A stretch of 35,578 bases of DNA from positions 1 to 35,578 of the forward strand of contig MPNQ01000034.1 of the NCBI GenBank assembly GCA_002239105.1, in the 5' to 3' direction. Every line of letters begins with the position of its first letter. Within the stretch, counting starts at the first letter, position 1. The notes beneath the pieces are model-generated. The model did not search any database, was not told where the DNA came from, and saw nothing but the letters and a program-made list of their open reading frames with translations. Positions 8,989-17,000 of this stretch are shown piece by piece. The position numbers were made by a program, and so were the translations under genes. This DNA is from a marine group bacterium Sva0996 bin134. GTDB lineage: Bacteria > Actinomycetota > Acidimicrobiia > Acidimicrobiales > Bin134.

Positions 8989-10395
8989 CTATCCGACGCC
9001 ATGACCTGAGCACTGGGCTACGTGGGCCTTCACCGCCGCCAGGTCGTTGGCCAGGCGTGTGCAGCGCTCAGGGCGCTCGGCCAAGACGGCCAGAGCCGGG
9101 GGCATGGGGGGCTGCACCCCGATTGCCGCCTCCACCGCGTCGCCGAATTTGGCCGGGTGGGCGGTGGCCAGCACCACTATGGGGTGGTCGGAACCGCGTC
9201 GAGAGCGACGAGCGGCCGCCATACCGACCGCGGTGTGGGGGTCGATGATCATGCCAGTGTCGCGGTAGAGCTCGGCGATGGTGGCGGTGGTCTCCGCGTC
9301 GTCCACCCGGACCCCCGACCAGCCTCGCTCGAGCTCGGCAGCTATCCGGGCATCGAGGCGCATCTCGCCGGTGGCCCGGAAATCCTCGAGCATCTCGGCG
9401 GTGCGGATCCCGTCCCGGTCGAACAGCTCAAACAGCAGGCGTTCGAGGTTTGACGATACCTGGATGTCCATGCTGGGCGAGAGCGTCGGGTGCACCTCGG
9501 AGATGGCCATCGATCCTGAGGTGAAGAACTGGGTCAAGATGTCGTTGCTGTTGCTGGCCACTGTGAACCGGTCGATGGCCAGGCCCATCTGGCGGGCGAC
9601 GTGGCCGGCCAGCACGTTGCCGAAGTTGCCGGTGGGCACCGAGAACGACACCCGCTCCAAACCACGCCGGGTGGCGGCGGCCACGTAGTACACGGTCTGG
9701 GCCATGACCCGGGCCCAGTTGATGGAGTTGACCGCCGACAGCCGCTGCTCGGCCCGAAAGGCGGCATCGGCGAACATGGCCTTCACGAGATCCTGGCAGT
9801 CGTCGAACGTCCCGTCGATGGCCACGTTGTGGACGTTCGCGCTGTCCACGGTGGTCATCTGCCGCCGCTGCACTTCCGAGATCCGTCCGTGGGGGTGCAG
9901 AATCACGATCTGTATGTTCTCCCGGTCGCGTACCGCCTCGATGGCCGCCGAACCGGTGTCGCCCGATGTGGCCCCCACGATGGTCACCCGCTCGCTCCGA
10001 CGGGTCAGCTCCTCGTCGAAGAGGCGTCCCACCAGCTGAAGGGCGATGTCTTTGAAGGCCAGCGTCGGGCCATGGAACAGCTCCATGAGCCACAGCCCGT
10101 CGTCCAGCTCCACCATCGGCACCACCTCGGGATGGGCAAATGCCCCGTAGGCGTCCCGCACCAGCTCGTCGAACCGGGCCCGGGGGTAGGCCCCGTCCAC
10201 AAACGGCCACATCACCTCGGAGGCCAGATCGGCGTAGTCGCCTCGTCCGACTAATCCACTCAGCGCGTCAGGTGAGAGCTTCGGCCAGCGATCGGGCACA
10301 TAAAGCCCCCCATCGGCGGCCAAGCCGGCCAACAAGACGTCGCCGAAGTCCAAGACCGGGGCTCTTCCCCGGGTGCTGATGTACTTGAGGCTCAC
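8989..10395 (-). CDS. thrC: Threonine synthase
   Basis: PLP enzyme converting O-phosphohomoserine to threonine. The 468-residue length and the N-terminal STRG...LAADGGLYVP pattern are those of the long, E. coli/yeast-type class rather than the short class. The PLP lysine is K115 in LFHGPTLAFKDIALQ; the phosphate-binding SVPTGNFGNVLAGH segment is also intact. The start is a GTG at 10395 preceded by AGGA. It overlaps in a GTGA with the stop of a 21-residue upstream ORF made by tandem duplication of the thrC start. It follows hom and precedes the ApgM-like gene. Confidence 0.96.
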   Translation of the reverse strand: MSLKYISTRGRAPVLDFGDVLLAGLAADGGLYVPDRWPKLSPDALSGLVGRGDYADLASEVMWPFVDGAYPRARFDELVRDAYGAFAHPEVVPMVELDDGLWLMELFHGPTLAFKDIALQLVGRLFDEELTRRSERVTIVGATSGDTGSAAIEAVRDRENIQIVILHPHGRISEVQRRQMTTVDSANVHNVAIDGTFDDCQDLVKAMFADAAFRAEQRLSAVNSINWARVMAQTVYYVAAATRRGLERVSFSVPTGNFGNVLAGHVARQMGLAIDRFTVASNSNDILTQFFTSGSMAISEVHPTLSPSMDIQVSSNLERLLFELFDRDGIRTAEMLEDFRATGEMRLDARIAAELERGWSGVRVDDAETTATIAELYRDTGMIIDPHTAVGMAAARRSRRGSDHPIVVLATAHPAKFGDAVEAAIGVQPPMPPALAVLAERPERCTRLANDLAAVKAHVAQCSGHGVG

Positions 10396-10507
10396 GATCC
10401 TGGCCCGATCAACAAAACCGGGGCTCTTCCCCGGGTGCTGATGTACTTGAGGCTCACGATCCTGGGCCGATCAACAAAACCGGGGCTCTTCCCCGGGTGC
10501 TGATGTA
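10355..10507. repeat. 62-bp tandem repeat, 2.5 copies, over the thrC start
   Basis: Units at 10355-10416 and 10417-10478 differ at one base that I can see (near 10404/10466), and 10479-10507 is a partial third copy that diverges after the word gatgta. Each full unit carries, on the minus strand, an AGGA ribosome-binding site, a GTG start and the first 14 codons of thrC. Since 62 is not a multiple of three, each duplication places the new copy out of frame with thrC. Confidence 0.97.
10392..10457 (-). CDS. 21-residue upstream ORF made from a duplicated thrC start
   Basis: Begins GTG with an upstream AGGA, encodes MSLKYISTRGRAPV exactly as thrC does, then LLIGPGS and a TGA. The TGA (10394-10392) overlaps the thrC GTG (10395-10393) as GTGA. 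If translated, ribosomes stopping here could restart at thrC, or may lower thrC output. It has no likely function as a peptide; its role, if any, is in setting thrC translation. Confidence 0.55.
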   Translation of the reverse strand: MSLKYISTRGRAPVLLIGPGS

Positions 10508-10513
10508 ATTCAT
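10454..10513 (-). CDS. 19-residue first upstream ORF before thrC
   Basis: ATG at 10513, 10 bases after the hom stop, with GAGGG from the stop region as a plausible ribosome-binding site. It reads MNYISTRGRAPVLLIGPGS and ends in a TGA that overlaps the GTG of the second upstream ORF. MNYISTRGRAPV probably marks the ancestral thrC start before the duplications shifted the frame. The three starts form a chain of stop/start overlaps. Confidence 0.5.
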   Translation of the reverse strand: MNYISTRGRAPVLLIGPGS

Positions 10514-10523
10514 AACGTCGCCC

Positions 10524-11840
10524 TCACTGGCCGATGACTCGCAGCAGCGCGGGGGCACCCCGTACCGAATCCAGCTCGCGGAGATCGCCCAGCGTGGCCT
10601 GCACGTCGCGTTCAGTCGCCTCATGGGTGATGAACACCAGCCGGGCTTGATCGCCCAAGCCCTCCTGCTCCATCGAGCGGATGCTCACACCATGGCGGCC
10701 AAACACCCCGGCCACCGCGGCCAGCACGCCTGGCCGATCCAACACCTCCATATTGATGTAGAACTCCGACTCCAGATCGTCTATGGAGCAGATGACCGCC
10801 TCGCCCAGGCTGCCAATGGGAGTCCACGTGCCCCGGCCCCAATTGCCGGCCGCGTCGATCAGGTCGCCCAGCACGGCACTGGCCGTCGGCCGCCCGCCCG
10901 CGCCCCGGCCATACAGCATGAGCTCCCCCACCGCGTCGCCCTCTATGAACACTGCATTGAAGGAGTCTCGAACCGAAGCCAGCGGATGGTCGGCCGACAC
11001 CATCGCCGGGTGGACCCGGACGGCCAACTCGGGTTTGCCGTCGACATGGCCCACCCGCTCGGCTATGGCCAGCAGCTTGATCACGTATCCCAGCCTCTGA
11101 GCAAAGGCGATGTCGGCGGGCCCGACGCTGGATATGCCCTCTCGGTAGACGCTGCCCGCCAGGACCCGGGCCCCGAAGGCCACCGTGGCGATGATGGATG
11201 CCTTGGAGGCGGCGTCGAATCCCTCCACATCGGCGGTCGGGTCCCGTTCGGCGTACCCCAGCGACTGCGCGTCGGCCAGGGCATCGTGGTAGCTGGTGCC
11301 GTGTTCGGTCATCTGGCTGAGGATGTAGTTGGTGGTGCCGTTCACGATGCCCATGACCCGACGGACCGGCTCGGCCGACAGCGACTCCCGCAGCGAGCGG
11401 ATAAGGGGAATCCCCCCTCCGACCGCGGCCTCGAACAGCAGATCTACCTCAGCGGTATCAGCTGCGGCATACAGCTCGGCGCCGTAGTTGGCCAACAACT
11501 CCTTGTTGCCGGTAACCACTGGCTTGCCCTGCTTCAGAGCGCTCGATACCAGCTCCCGGGCAGGCTCGATCCCACCGATCAGCTCCACCACAACGTCCAC
11601 GTCGGGATCGTTCACCACCGCGGCGGCATCGGTGGTCAGCACACCGTCGGCCAAGACAACGTCTCGGTCACGCGATGCGCTGCGGACCGCCACTCTTGCC
11701 ACTTCCAATTCGAGGCCGGTGCGCTCAGCGATGACCATGTGCTGTTCCTCCAACAGCCCGATCAGCGCCGACCCGACGTTTCCACAGCCCAGCACGCCCA
11801 CGCCGATTCGCTTCCGAGATGAGTCGCTCACCTTCTCCAC
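10524..11840 (-). CDS. hom: Homoserine dehydrogenase
   Basis: NAD(P)H-dependent reduction of aspartate semialdehyde to homoserine, the branch point to threonine and methionine. The 438-residue protein has the Rossmann GVLGCGNVGSAL near residues 15-26, the VVTGNKELLA segment near 108-117, the catalytic-domain GIVNGTTNYILSQM and GYAERDPTADVEG segments, and a C-terminal ACT domain starting near 362 (YINMEVLDRPGVLAAVAGVF), which usually gives threonine feedback control. The annotated start is GTG at 11840; a second GTG three codons later (SDSSRKRIG) is possible, with GGAG close upstream. First gene of the minus-strand block. Confidence 0.96.
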   Translation of the reverse strand: MEKVSDSSRKRIGVGVLGCGNVGSALIGLLEEQHMVIAERTGLELEVARVAVRSASRDRDVVLADGVLTTDAAAVVNDPDVDVVVELIGGIEPARELVSSALKQGKPVVTGNKELLANYGAELYAAADTAEVDLLFEAAVGGGIPLIRSLRESLSAEPVRRVMGIVNGTTNYILSQMTEHGTSYHDALADAQSLGYAERDPTADVEGFDAASKASIIATVAFGARVLAGSVYREGISSVGPADIAFAQRLGYVIKLLAIAERVGHVDGKPELAVRVHPAMVSADHPLASVRDSFNAVFIEGDAVGELMLYGRGAGGRPTASAVLGDLIDAAGNWGRGTWTPIGSLGEAVICSIDDLESEFYINMEVLDRPGVLAAVAGVFGRHGVSIRSMEQEGLGDQARLVFITHEATERDVQATLGDLRELDSVRGAPALLRVIGQ

Positions 11841-11846
11841 CGTACC

Positions 11847-11861
11847 GGGTCAGTATGACCC
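11847..11861. promoter_or_regulatory. Inverted repeat GGGTCA-GTA-TGACCC upstream of hom
   Basis: A perfect 6-base inverted repeat with a 3-base centre lies 6 bases upstream of the hom GTG. Its size and location suit an operator or a small leader hairpin. The divergent WXG100-like gene starts 71 bases further, so the site could influence both directions. No regulator is known. Confidence 0.4.
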
Positions 11862-11886
11862 GATTGACAAGATTTCCGGCCCCATG

Positions 11887-11932
11887 TGGTTTATGTTGAT
11901 TTTCGTGTATAAAGATATATTTTAGATGCTTA
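11887..11932 (+). promoter_or_regulatory. AT-rich start region of the secretion locus
   Basis: The stretch before the 11933 gene is far richer in A and T than its surroundings and carries TATAAA (11908-11913) and TATATT (11916-11921), the latter 11 bases before the ATG. No Shine-Dalgarno sequence is visible, so the first gene may be nearly leaderless, as is frequent in actinobacteria. A TTGACA at 11864-11869 is too far from either box for a standard spacing, so the exact promoter is unresolved. Confidence 0.4.
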
Positions 11933-12295
11933 ATGTTGTCCTATGAGCTGTTCTCGCTGGCCAGCGACCTTCGACAGCAGGCCGCGGCCTGCGAGCGGGT
12001 GCGGGCCGACGTCGACCTGGTTTGGCGGGGGCTCGACCATGTGCTCGATCAGCCGAAGGCCAGGCACGTGCCGGCCGTGTGGCAATCGGCCGCGGCCGAC
12101 GCCAGCCGCCTCCGACTCCACCACCAGCGCGCCCACCTGGTTCGAATGCGCTACGAAATCGAGCAGGTGGCCCGGCGTCTCCAAGCACGGGCCGATGAGC
12201 TGTATGCCGACGCCGCCCGGGTCGAGATGGCCGCCGAGGCAGCCCGACGAGACGAAGCCCGAGAACTCGGCATGCAGGCCAGCTATTTTCAATAG
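11933..12295 (+). CDS. WXG100-like helical protein
   Basis: A 120-residue, almost wholly helical protein without signal peptide or membrane segment. Long Arg/Ala/Glu-rich amphipathic stretches flank a central VPAVWQSAAADASRLRL, where WQS sits where a WXG turn is expected between two helices. Position as first gene of a locus with a true WXG100 protein and an EccC/EssC ATPase supports a role as secretion partner or substrate. The ATG at 11933 is chosen because the ATG at 11926 is closed by a stop after six codons. I did not recognise a closer family. Confidence 0.6.
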   Translation: MLSYELFSLASDLRQQAAACERVRADVDLVWRGLDHVLDQPKARHVPAVWQSAAADASRLRLHHQRAHLVRMRYEIEQVARRLQARADELYADAARVEMAAEAARRDEARELGMQASYFQ

Positions 12296-12333
12296 GCATC
12301 TCACCTTCTACTATCCAGCCGATCCCGGTTCTG

Positions 12334-13659
12334 TTGCAGCATCGCAGCAACGACGAGTACCGACCCTTGCCCTGGTCCAAACGCGATCTCTGGGCCATCG
12401 GGCAAGTTGTGGCCCGATCAGAGGGCGTCGGCGACTCAATCCGACAGCAGTACCAGTTCGCGGCCAGCCGCCGGGGAACGGCCACCGCGCTGAGGGCCAT
12501 AGACCAGGCGTGGGGCGGGGGCTACTACAAGGTGGAACAACAAGCCGAGACCGACCCTGAGGCCGCTGAGGAGGCTTTCGGCGGCGATGAGCTGGTGATC
12601 GATGTCCAAACGCATTACATCGCTCGCCATCGCAGCGGCACCCCTGGCGTCGAGGGAATCATGGGGTTCATACGCGACGTCGCCCCTGATCGTTGGCAGG
12701 GGCTCGATCCCGAATTTCATCTCGATCTCGGGAGCTACCTGCGTCACATATTCCTAGAGAGCGAGACTGCGGCCGCGGTGCTCACCTGCACGCCCGGCGA
12801 CGATAGCCACAGCATCTTGACCAATCCCGAAATCGCCGCCACCCGCGAGCTGATCGATCGTTTGGCGGGGACCGGCCGGCTGATCAACCACTCAATCGTT
12901 CATCCCAACGCACCAGGCGAACTCGACCGGATGGGGTCGCTGATAGAGCACAACAGGCCGTCGGGCTGGAAGGTCTACACCCTCCAGGGGTGGGAGGGTC
13001 AGCCTGGCTGGCGACTCGACGACGAAGAGTGCGGCTTGCCGTTCTTGGAGAGCAGCCGGGAGATGGGGGTTGGCATCGTGTGCGCTCACAAGGGACTGAG
13101 CGCTTTGGCGCCCGCCGGGTCGCCAGCCGATATCGGCCCGGCCGCGGCCAGCTTTCCCGATATCAACTTCCTCGTCTACCACTCCGGATACGAGACACCG
13201 GTCGGTGATGAAGAGGAGGGGCCCTACGACCAGGAGGCCCCCGCTGGCACCGACCGCCTGATCAAGAGCCTGGCCGATGCCGGCGTTGGGCCGGGCGGCA
13301 ATGTCTACGCCGAGTTGGGGAGCACCTGGTATGTGCTGTCGCGTCGGCCCCGGGAGGCGGCCCACGTGATTGGCAAGCTGCTCAATGCGGTCGGCGAGGA
13401 CAATGTGCTGTGGGGCAGCGACTCGATTTGGTACGGATCGCCCCAACCCCTCATCGACGCCTTTAGGGCCTTCCAGATACCCGAGGAGTTGCGCCAGCGC
13501 CACGGCTACCCGGAGCTCACCAGCCGCATCAAGGAGAAGATTCTCGGGCTGAATGCCGCCCGGGTATATGGGATCGACCCGGACCAGACCCGCAGCCAGG
13601 TTGCCGCCGATGACCTCTCGTGGGTCAAGGCTGCGTTTGATGAATACATCGAGTTATAA
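12334..13659 (+). CDS. Amidohydrolase family 2 metal-dependent hydrolase
   Basis: A 441-residue TIM-barrel hydrolase. The core starts near residue 87 with LVIDVQTHYIARH (the usual HxH is QxH here, a variant seen in actinobacterial relatives), followed by VLTCTPGDD, NHSIVHPNAPGELDRM, GWKVYTLQGW, IVCAHKG, FLVYHSGYE and NVLWGSDSIWYGSPQ, whose His and Asp residues are candidate metal ligands. The first 80 residues are an unassigned helical extension with no signal peptide. The proposed start is TTG at 12334 with a poor ribosome-binding site; a GTG a few dozen codons in is possible. It stands between two WXG100-type genes. The substrate is unknown. Confidence 0.8.
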   Translation: MQHRSNDEYRPLPWSKRDLWAIGQVVARSEGVGDSIRQQYQFAASRRGTATALRAIDQAWGGGYYKVEQQAETDPEAAEEAFGGDELVIDVQTHYIARHRSGTPGVEGIMGFIRDVAPDRWQGLDPEFHLDLGSYLRHIFLESETAAAVLTCTPGDDSHSILTNPEIAATRELIDRLAGTGRLINHSIVHPNAPGELDRMGSLIEHNRPSGWKVYTLQGWEGQPGWRLDDEECGLPFLESSREMGVGIVCAHKGLSALAPAGSPADIGPAAASFPDINFLVYHSGYETPVGDEEEGPYDQEAPAGTDRLIKSLADAGVGPGGNVYAELGSTWYVLSRRPREAAHVIGKLLNAVGEDNVLWGSDSIWYGSPQPLIDAFRAFQIPEELRQRHGYPELTSRIKEKILGLNAARVYGIDPDQTRSQVAADDLSWVKAAFDEYIEL

Positions 13660-13677
13660 TAATTTTCAATAATTCTC

Positions 13678-13706
13678 TTGCTATTTGATGACTTCAACGC
13701 TATCAA
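13678..13706 (+). promoter_or_regulatory. Probable promoter of the WXG100-ATPase pair
   Basis: TTGCTA (13678-13683) and TATCAA (13701-13706) are separated by 17 bases inside an AT-rich gap after the amidohydrolase stop. The expected transcript start near 13713 gives a leader of about 44 bases carrying the ribosome-binding site AGAAAGG at 13742-13748. Confidence 0.5.
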
Positions 13707-13756
13707 GGGGTTCCACCTGATCCGCCCGAGTGATCAGCTACGAGAAAGGCCCCACC

Positions 13757-14026
13757 ATGTCTGTTTTGACCATGAACACCGAGGAAATGGACCATCTCCA
13801 GCAGCAATTCACCGCATTCGCTGGCCAAGTGGAAGACCTCCGCACCCGCCTGACTGCAACTTTGGAGGGAACTACCTGGACGGGTAGCCGATCGGAGCGA
13901 TTCCGTGGCACCTGGCACGAGCAATGGTCGCCGTCGCTGGGGCAGTTGCAGGAGGCGCTTACCGAATTGGCCACTTCGATCGGCCTTGAACGCCAGAACA
14001 CCATCGCAGCCCTCGACTCAGTCTGA
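13757..14026 (+). CDS. WXG100 family (ESAT-6-like) secreted protein
   Basis: An 89-residue helical hairpin protein beginning MSVLTMNTEEMDHLQQQF, with the WXG turn at TTWTGSRSERF near residues 40-50. Proteins of this family are exported as folded dimers by type VII (ESX/Ess) secretion. I start at 13757, not at the earlier in-frame ATG at 13730, because AGAAAGG stands eight bases upstream of 13757 and WXG100 proteins are about 100 residues or less. The EccC/EssC-type ATPase follows 60 bases downstream on the same strand and is its likely motor. Confidence 0.92.
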   Translation: MSVLTMNTEEMDHLQQQFTAFAGQVEDLRTRLTATLEGTTWTGSRSERFRGTWHEQWSPSLGQLQEALTELATSIGLERQNTIAALDSV

Positions 14027-14086
14027 CGGCGCTGGCCGCCCTCCAGCGGATCTGAGCCGCCACCGGCCCATCCCACCGAAGCATCC

Positions 14087-17000
14087 ATGCGCCTGCTCTA
14101 CGAAGGACCAGAGGGTGCCCGAGAGGTAAGCATCGCTGACGGCCTGGTGGCCGACATCGGAGAACTGGCCGAAGCCTTGGGCCTGCATCCGCCGGTTGCC
14201 GGGCTCTGGGTGGGCGACCAATGGATGGAAGCCGACCGCCAGCTCAATGAGGCGGGAGTGGCCGACGGCGCCCGAGTGGGCGTGGGTCCCGGACCGAAGC
14301 CCGAGGGACCCGGGAGGGCTTTGGAGGTTGTGGGAGGGCTGTGGGCTGGCGACCGCCGTCTGCTTCCTGGCGAAGGACTGAGCGTGGGCCGCTCTCCAGA
14401 CGCTGACCTAACCCTGCCCATCGTGGGGCTGCGGCCCCAACACGCGCGCTTGGTGTGCCGGGATGGGCTGGTCTACATCCGCGTAGGCGACGATGAGCCG
14501 ACCGGGGTGGAGGTTGCAGAGCCGCTGCGGCTGGGCGGAGCATTGATCCAGGTATCCGACGCCCCCGACGACCGCCCGACCCGCACGGCCGCCATCTTGG
14601 GGCGAAACACATTTGGAAAGACCGCTTTCAACCGCCCTCCCCGACCGCCACTTCCCGCGCCACCCGAACCACTTTCGGTTCCCGCCGAAGAACCGCGACG
14701 GACTCCAAGGGCCATTGCGTTCGGCTGGGCTGCCCTAACCGGGCCATTGGTGGTAGGGCTGCTGATGGCTGTGCTCTACAGCCCCTACATGGCCCTGTTC
14801 GCCCTGTTGAGCCCGTTGATGATGGGAGCCAACTGGTTTGACAGCCGTCGACGTGACCGCTTCGACCACCGGCGATCACGTCGGAGGGCGCAAGCGTCCC
14901 TTGTCGACTTCCAAGCAGCGGCCGAGGCGGCCCACGCGGCAGAAATCCGGCGCTGGCGCGACCTGCACCCTCACCTAGCTGAGGCAATCAGGCGAATTTG
15001 CCAGCCCAGTGTTCGGCTGTGGGAGCGAAGGCCAGTCCACACCGACTTCATGTCGCTGGTTGCCGCCCACGGCCCTGTTCCCTTCACCCCCGAAATGGCG
15101 GTGGAGGGGCCGCAGCCCGCCGACGAGGCAACCGCCGTGCTTGATCAACTCGGGCCGATGCCCGACTCCCCCATCGCTGTAAGTCTGGGGCCGGGCACGG
15201 TGCTCGGCTTGGTAGGTCCTCGCCGCGCAACCACCGCAATGGCCAGAGGGCTGCTCGTACAAGCGGCCGCCTACCACGGGCCAGCTGATCTTGCCGTGCT
15301 GGTGGTTGCCGACGAGGTGACCGCGCCGATTTGGGGGTGGACCGCCTGGCTCCCCCACACTTCTCATCCATCCATCGGTAGGTCGCGGCTAATCGCCGAC
15401 CAACGGGTCGCTGCCGCGGAGACTGCCTTGGAACTGACCGATGCTTGGAATCGCCGGGGGGAGGACACCCACTGGCCTCAGCTCCTGATCGTGGCCGATG
15501 GCGAGAATTTGGCCACCGGCCGGACACCGCCCCTACGCCCCCTTCTCATGGGATCGGCCGGGCCGGTCTCGACCATTGTGCTGGCCGCCAGCGTCGATCA
15601 ACTCCCTGCCTCCGCCACCGCGGTGATCGAGGCTCGCGACTCAAGCGGATTGGTCGATCTATCCCAAGCCGGCGAGTTCCTCCCCTCAGTGCTAGCCACA
15701 GGGATGAGCTTGGACCTGGCCCGGGCTGCTGCTCGCGGACTGGCCCGGTTTGAAGATCCCGAACAGCCCGGCGCCGATTCCGCCATTCCCGACCGTTCAT
15801 CTTTGGTCGACCTCCTCAGACTCCCCGTCCCCGACGGGCCGGACACACCGTCTGACTCGTCGGCACCCTCGGAGGCGATCGCCGCCCGCTGGCGGGAGAC
15901 CGAGCACTCCGACAGCCTGGCCGCTCCCATCGGCGCCGACGCCCACGGCCCGGTGATGGCTGATCTGGCAGCCGATGGTCCCCACGCTCTGGTCGGCGGT
16001 ACCACCGGATCGGGCAAGAGCGAGCTGCTGCGTACGCTGGTGGCTTCCGTAGCCGCCACTTACTCTCCTGAGCAGGTCAATTTCGTGTTGATCGACTACA
16101 AGGGCGGCAGCGCATTCGACGCCTGCGCCTCCCTGCCCCACGTCGTCGGGCTGGTGACCGATCTCGACGACCGGCTGGCCGAGCGAGCCCTGCGCTGCCT
16201 GGAAGCCGAACTCCGCTACCGCGAACAGTTACTGCGGGACTGGAGGGCCACCGACTTGGGCCACTATCGGTCACTGTCCCAGACCGAGGGCGGATCGCCT
16301 TGGACGCCACTGGCCCGGCTGGTGGTCGTCATCGATGAGTTTGCCGCCTTGGCCGCGGAGCTTCCCGGATTCATGGACTCGCTGGTAAATGTGGCCCAGC
16401 GGGGCCGCAGCCTGGGCATGCACTTGGTGTTGGCCACTCAGCGCCCCGCAGGGGCCGTGAGCGCCAACATCCGTACCAATACCGCGCTGCGAATCGCCCT
16501 GCGAGTGCTCGACGCCGCAGATTCAGTCGACGTGCTCGACAGCCCTGAGGCCGCCGCCATCGGCCGGCACCGGCCCGGTCGGGCCTTTGCCCGATTCGGT
16601 CCTGGCGAGCTAGTGGAGTTCCAATGCGCCCTGGTCACTGGGGTCACCGCCGCCCAACGGGGCCGTCAAGTCGTCCCCGCCCCCGACGGCATCCCCGAGT
16701 CTGAGCCGGAGACTGCTACCGACGAGGAGAGCCCCGACGACCTGTCCCGGCTGGCCGCCGCGGTGAACACCGCCTGGGACTGCCAGAAGGGTGTCCCTCC
16801 CCGCCAACCTTGGCCCGACCCCCTGCCGTCAGTGGTCTTGCTCGACGAGATGACTGCCGACGGCGTATCGGTTGGCGGGGTGGTGTTCGCCCTGGCCGAC
16901 GATCCCAACCGGCAGTGCCAATATCCACTGACGTGGGATCCCGCCGAAGGCAATGCCTTGTTCGTGGGCATCCCGGGAAGCGGAACCACCACCTCATTGG

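Noticed and set aside
10623..11822. 399-residue plus-strand frame antisense to hom
   Set aside because: hom is fully supported by motifs; the antisense frame is a GC-codon shadow.
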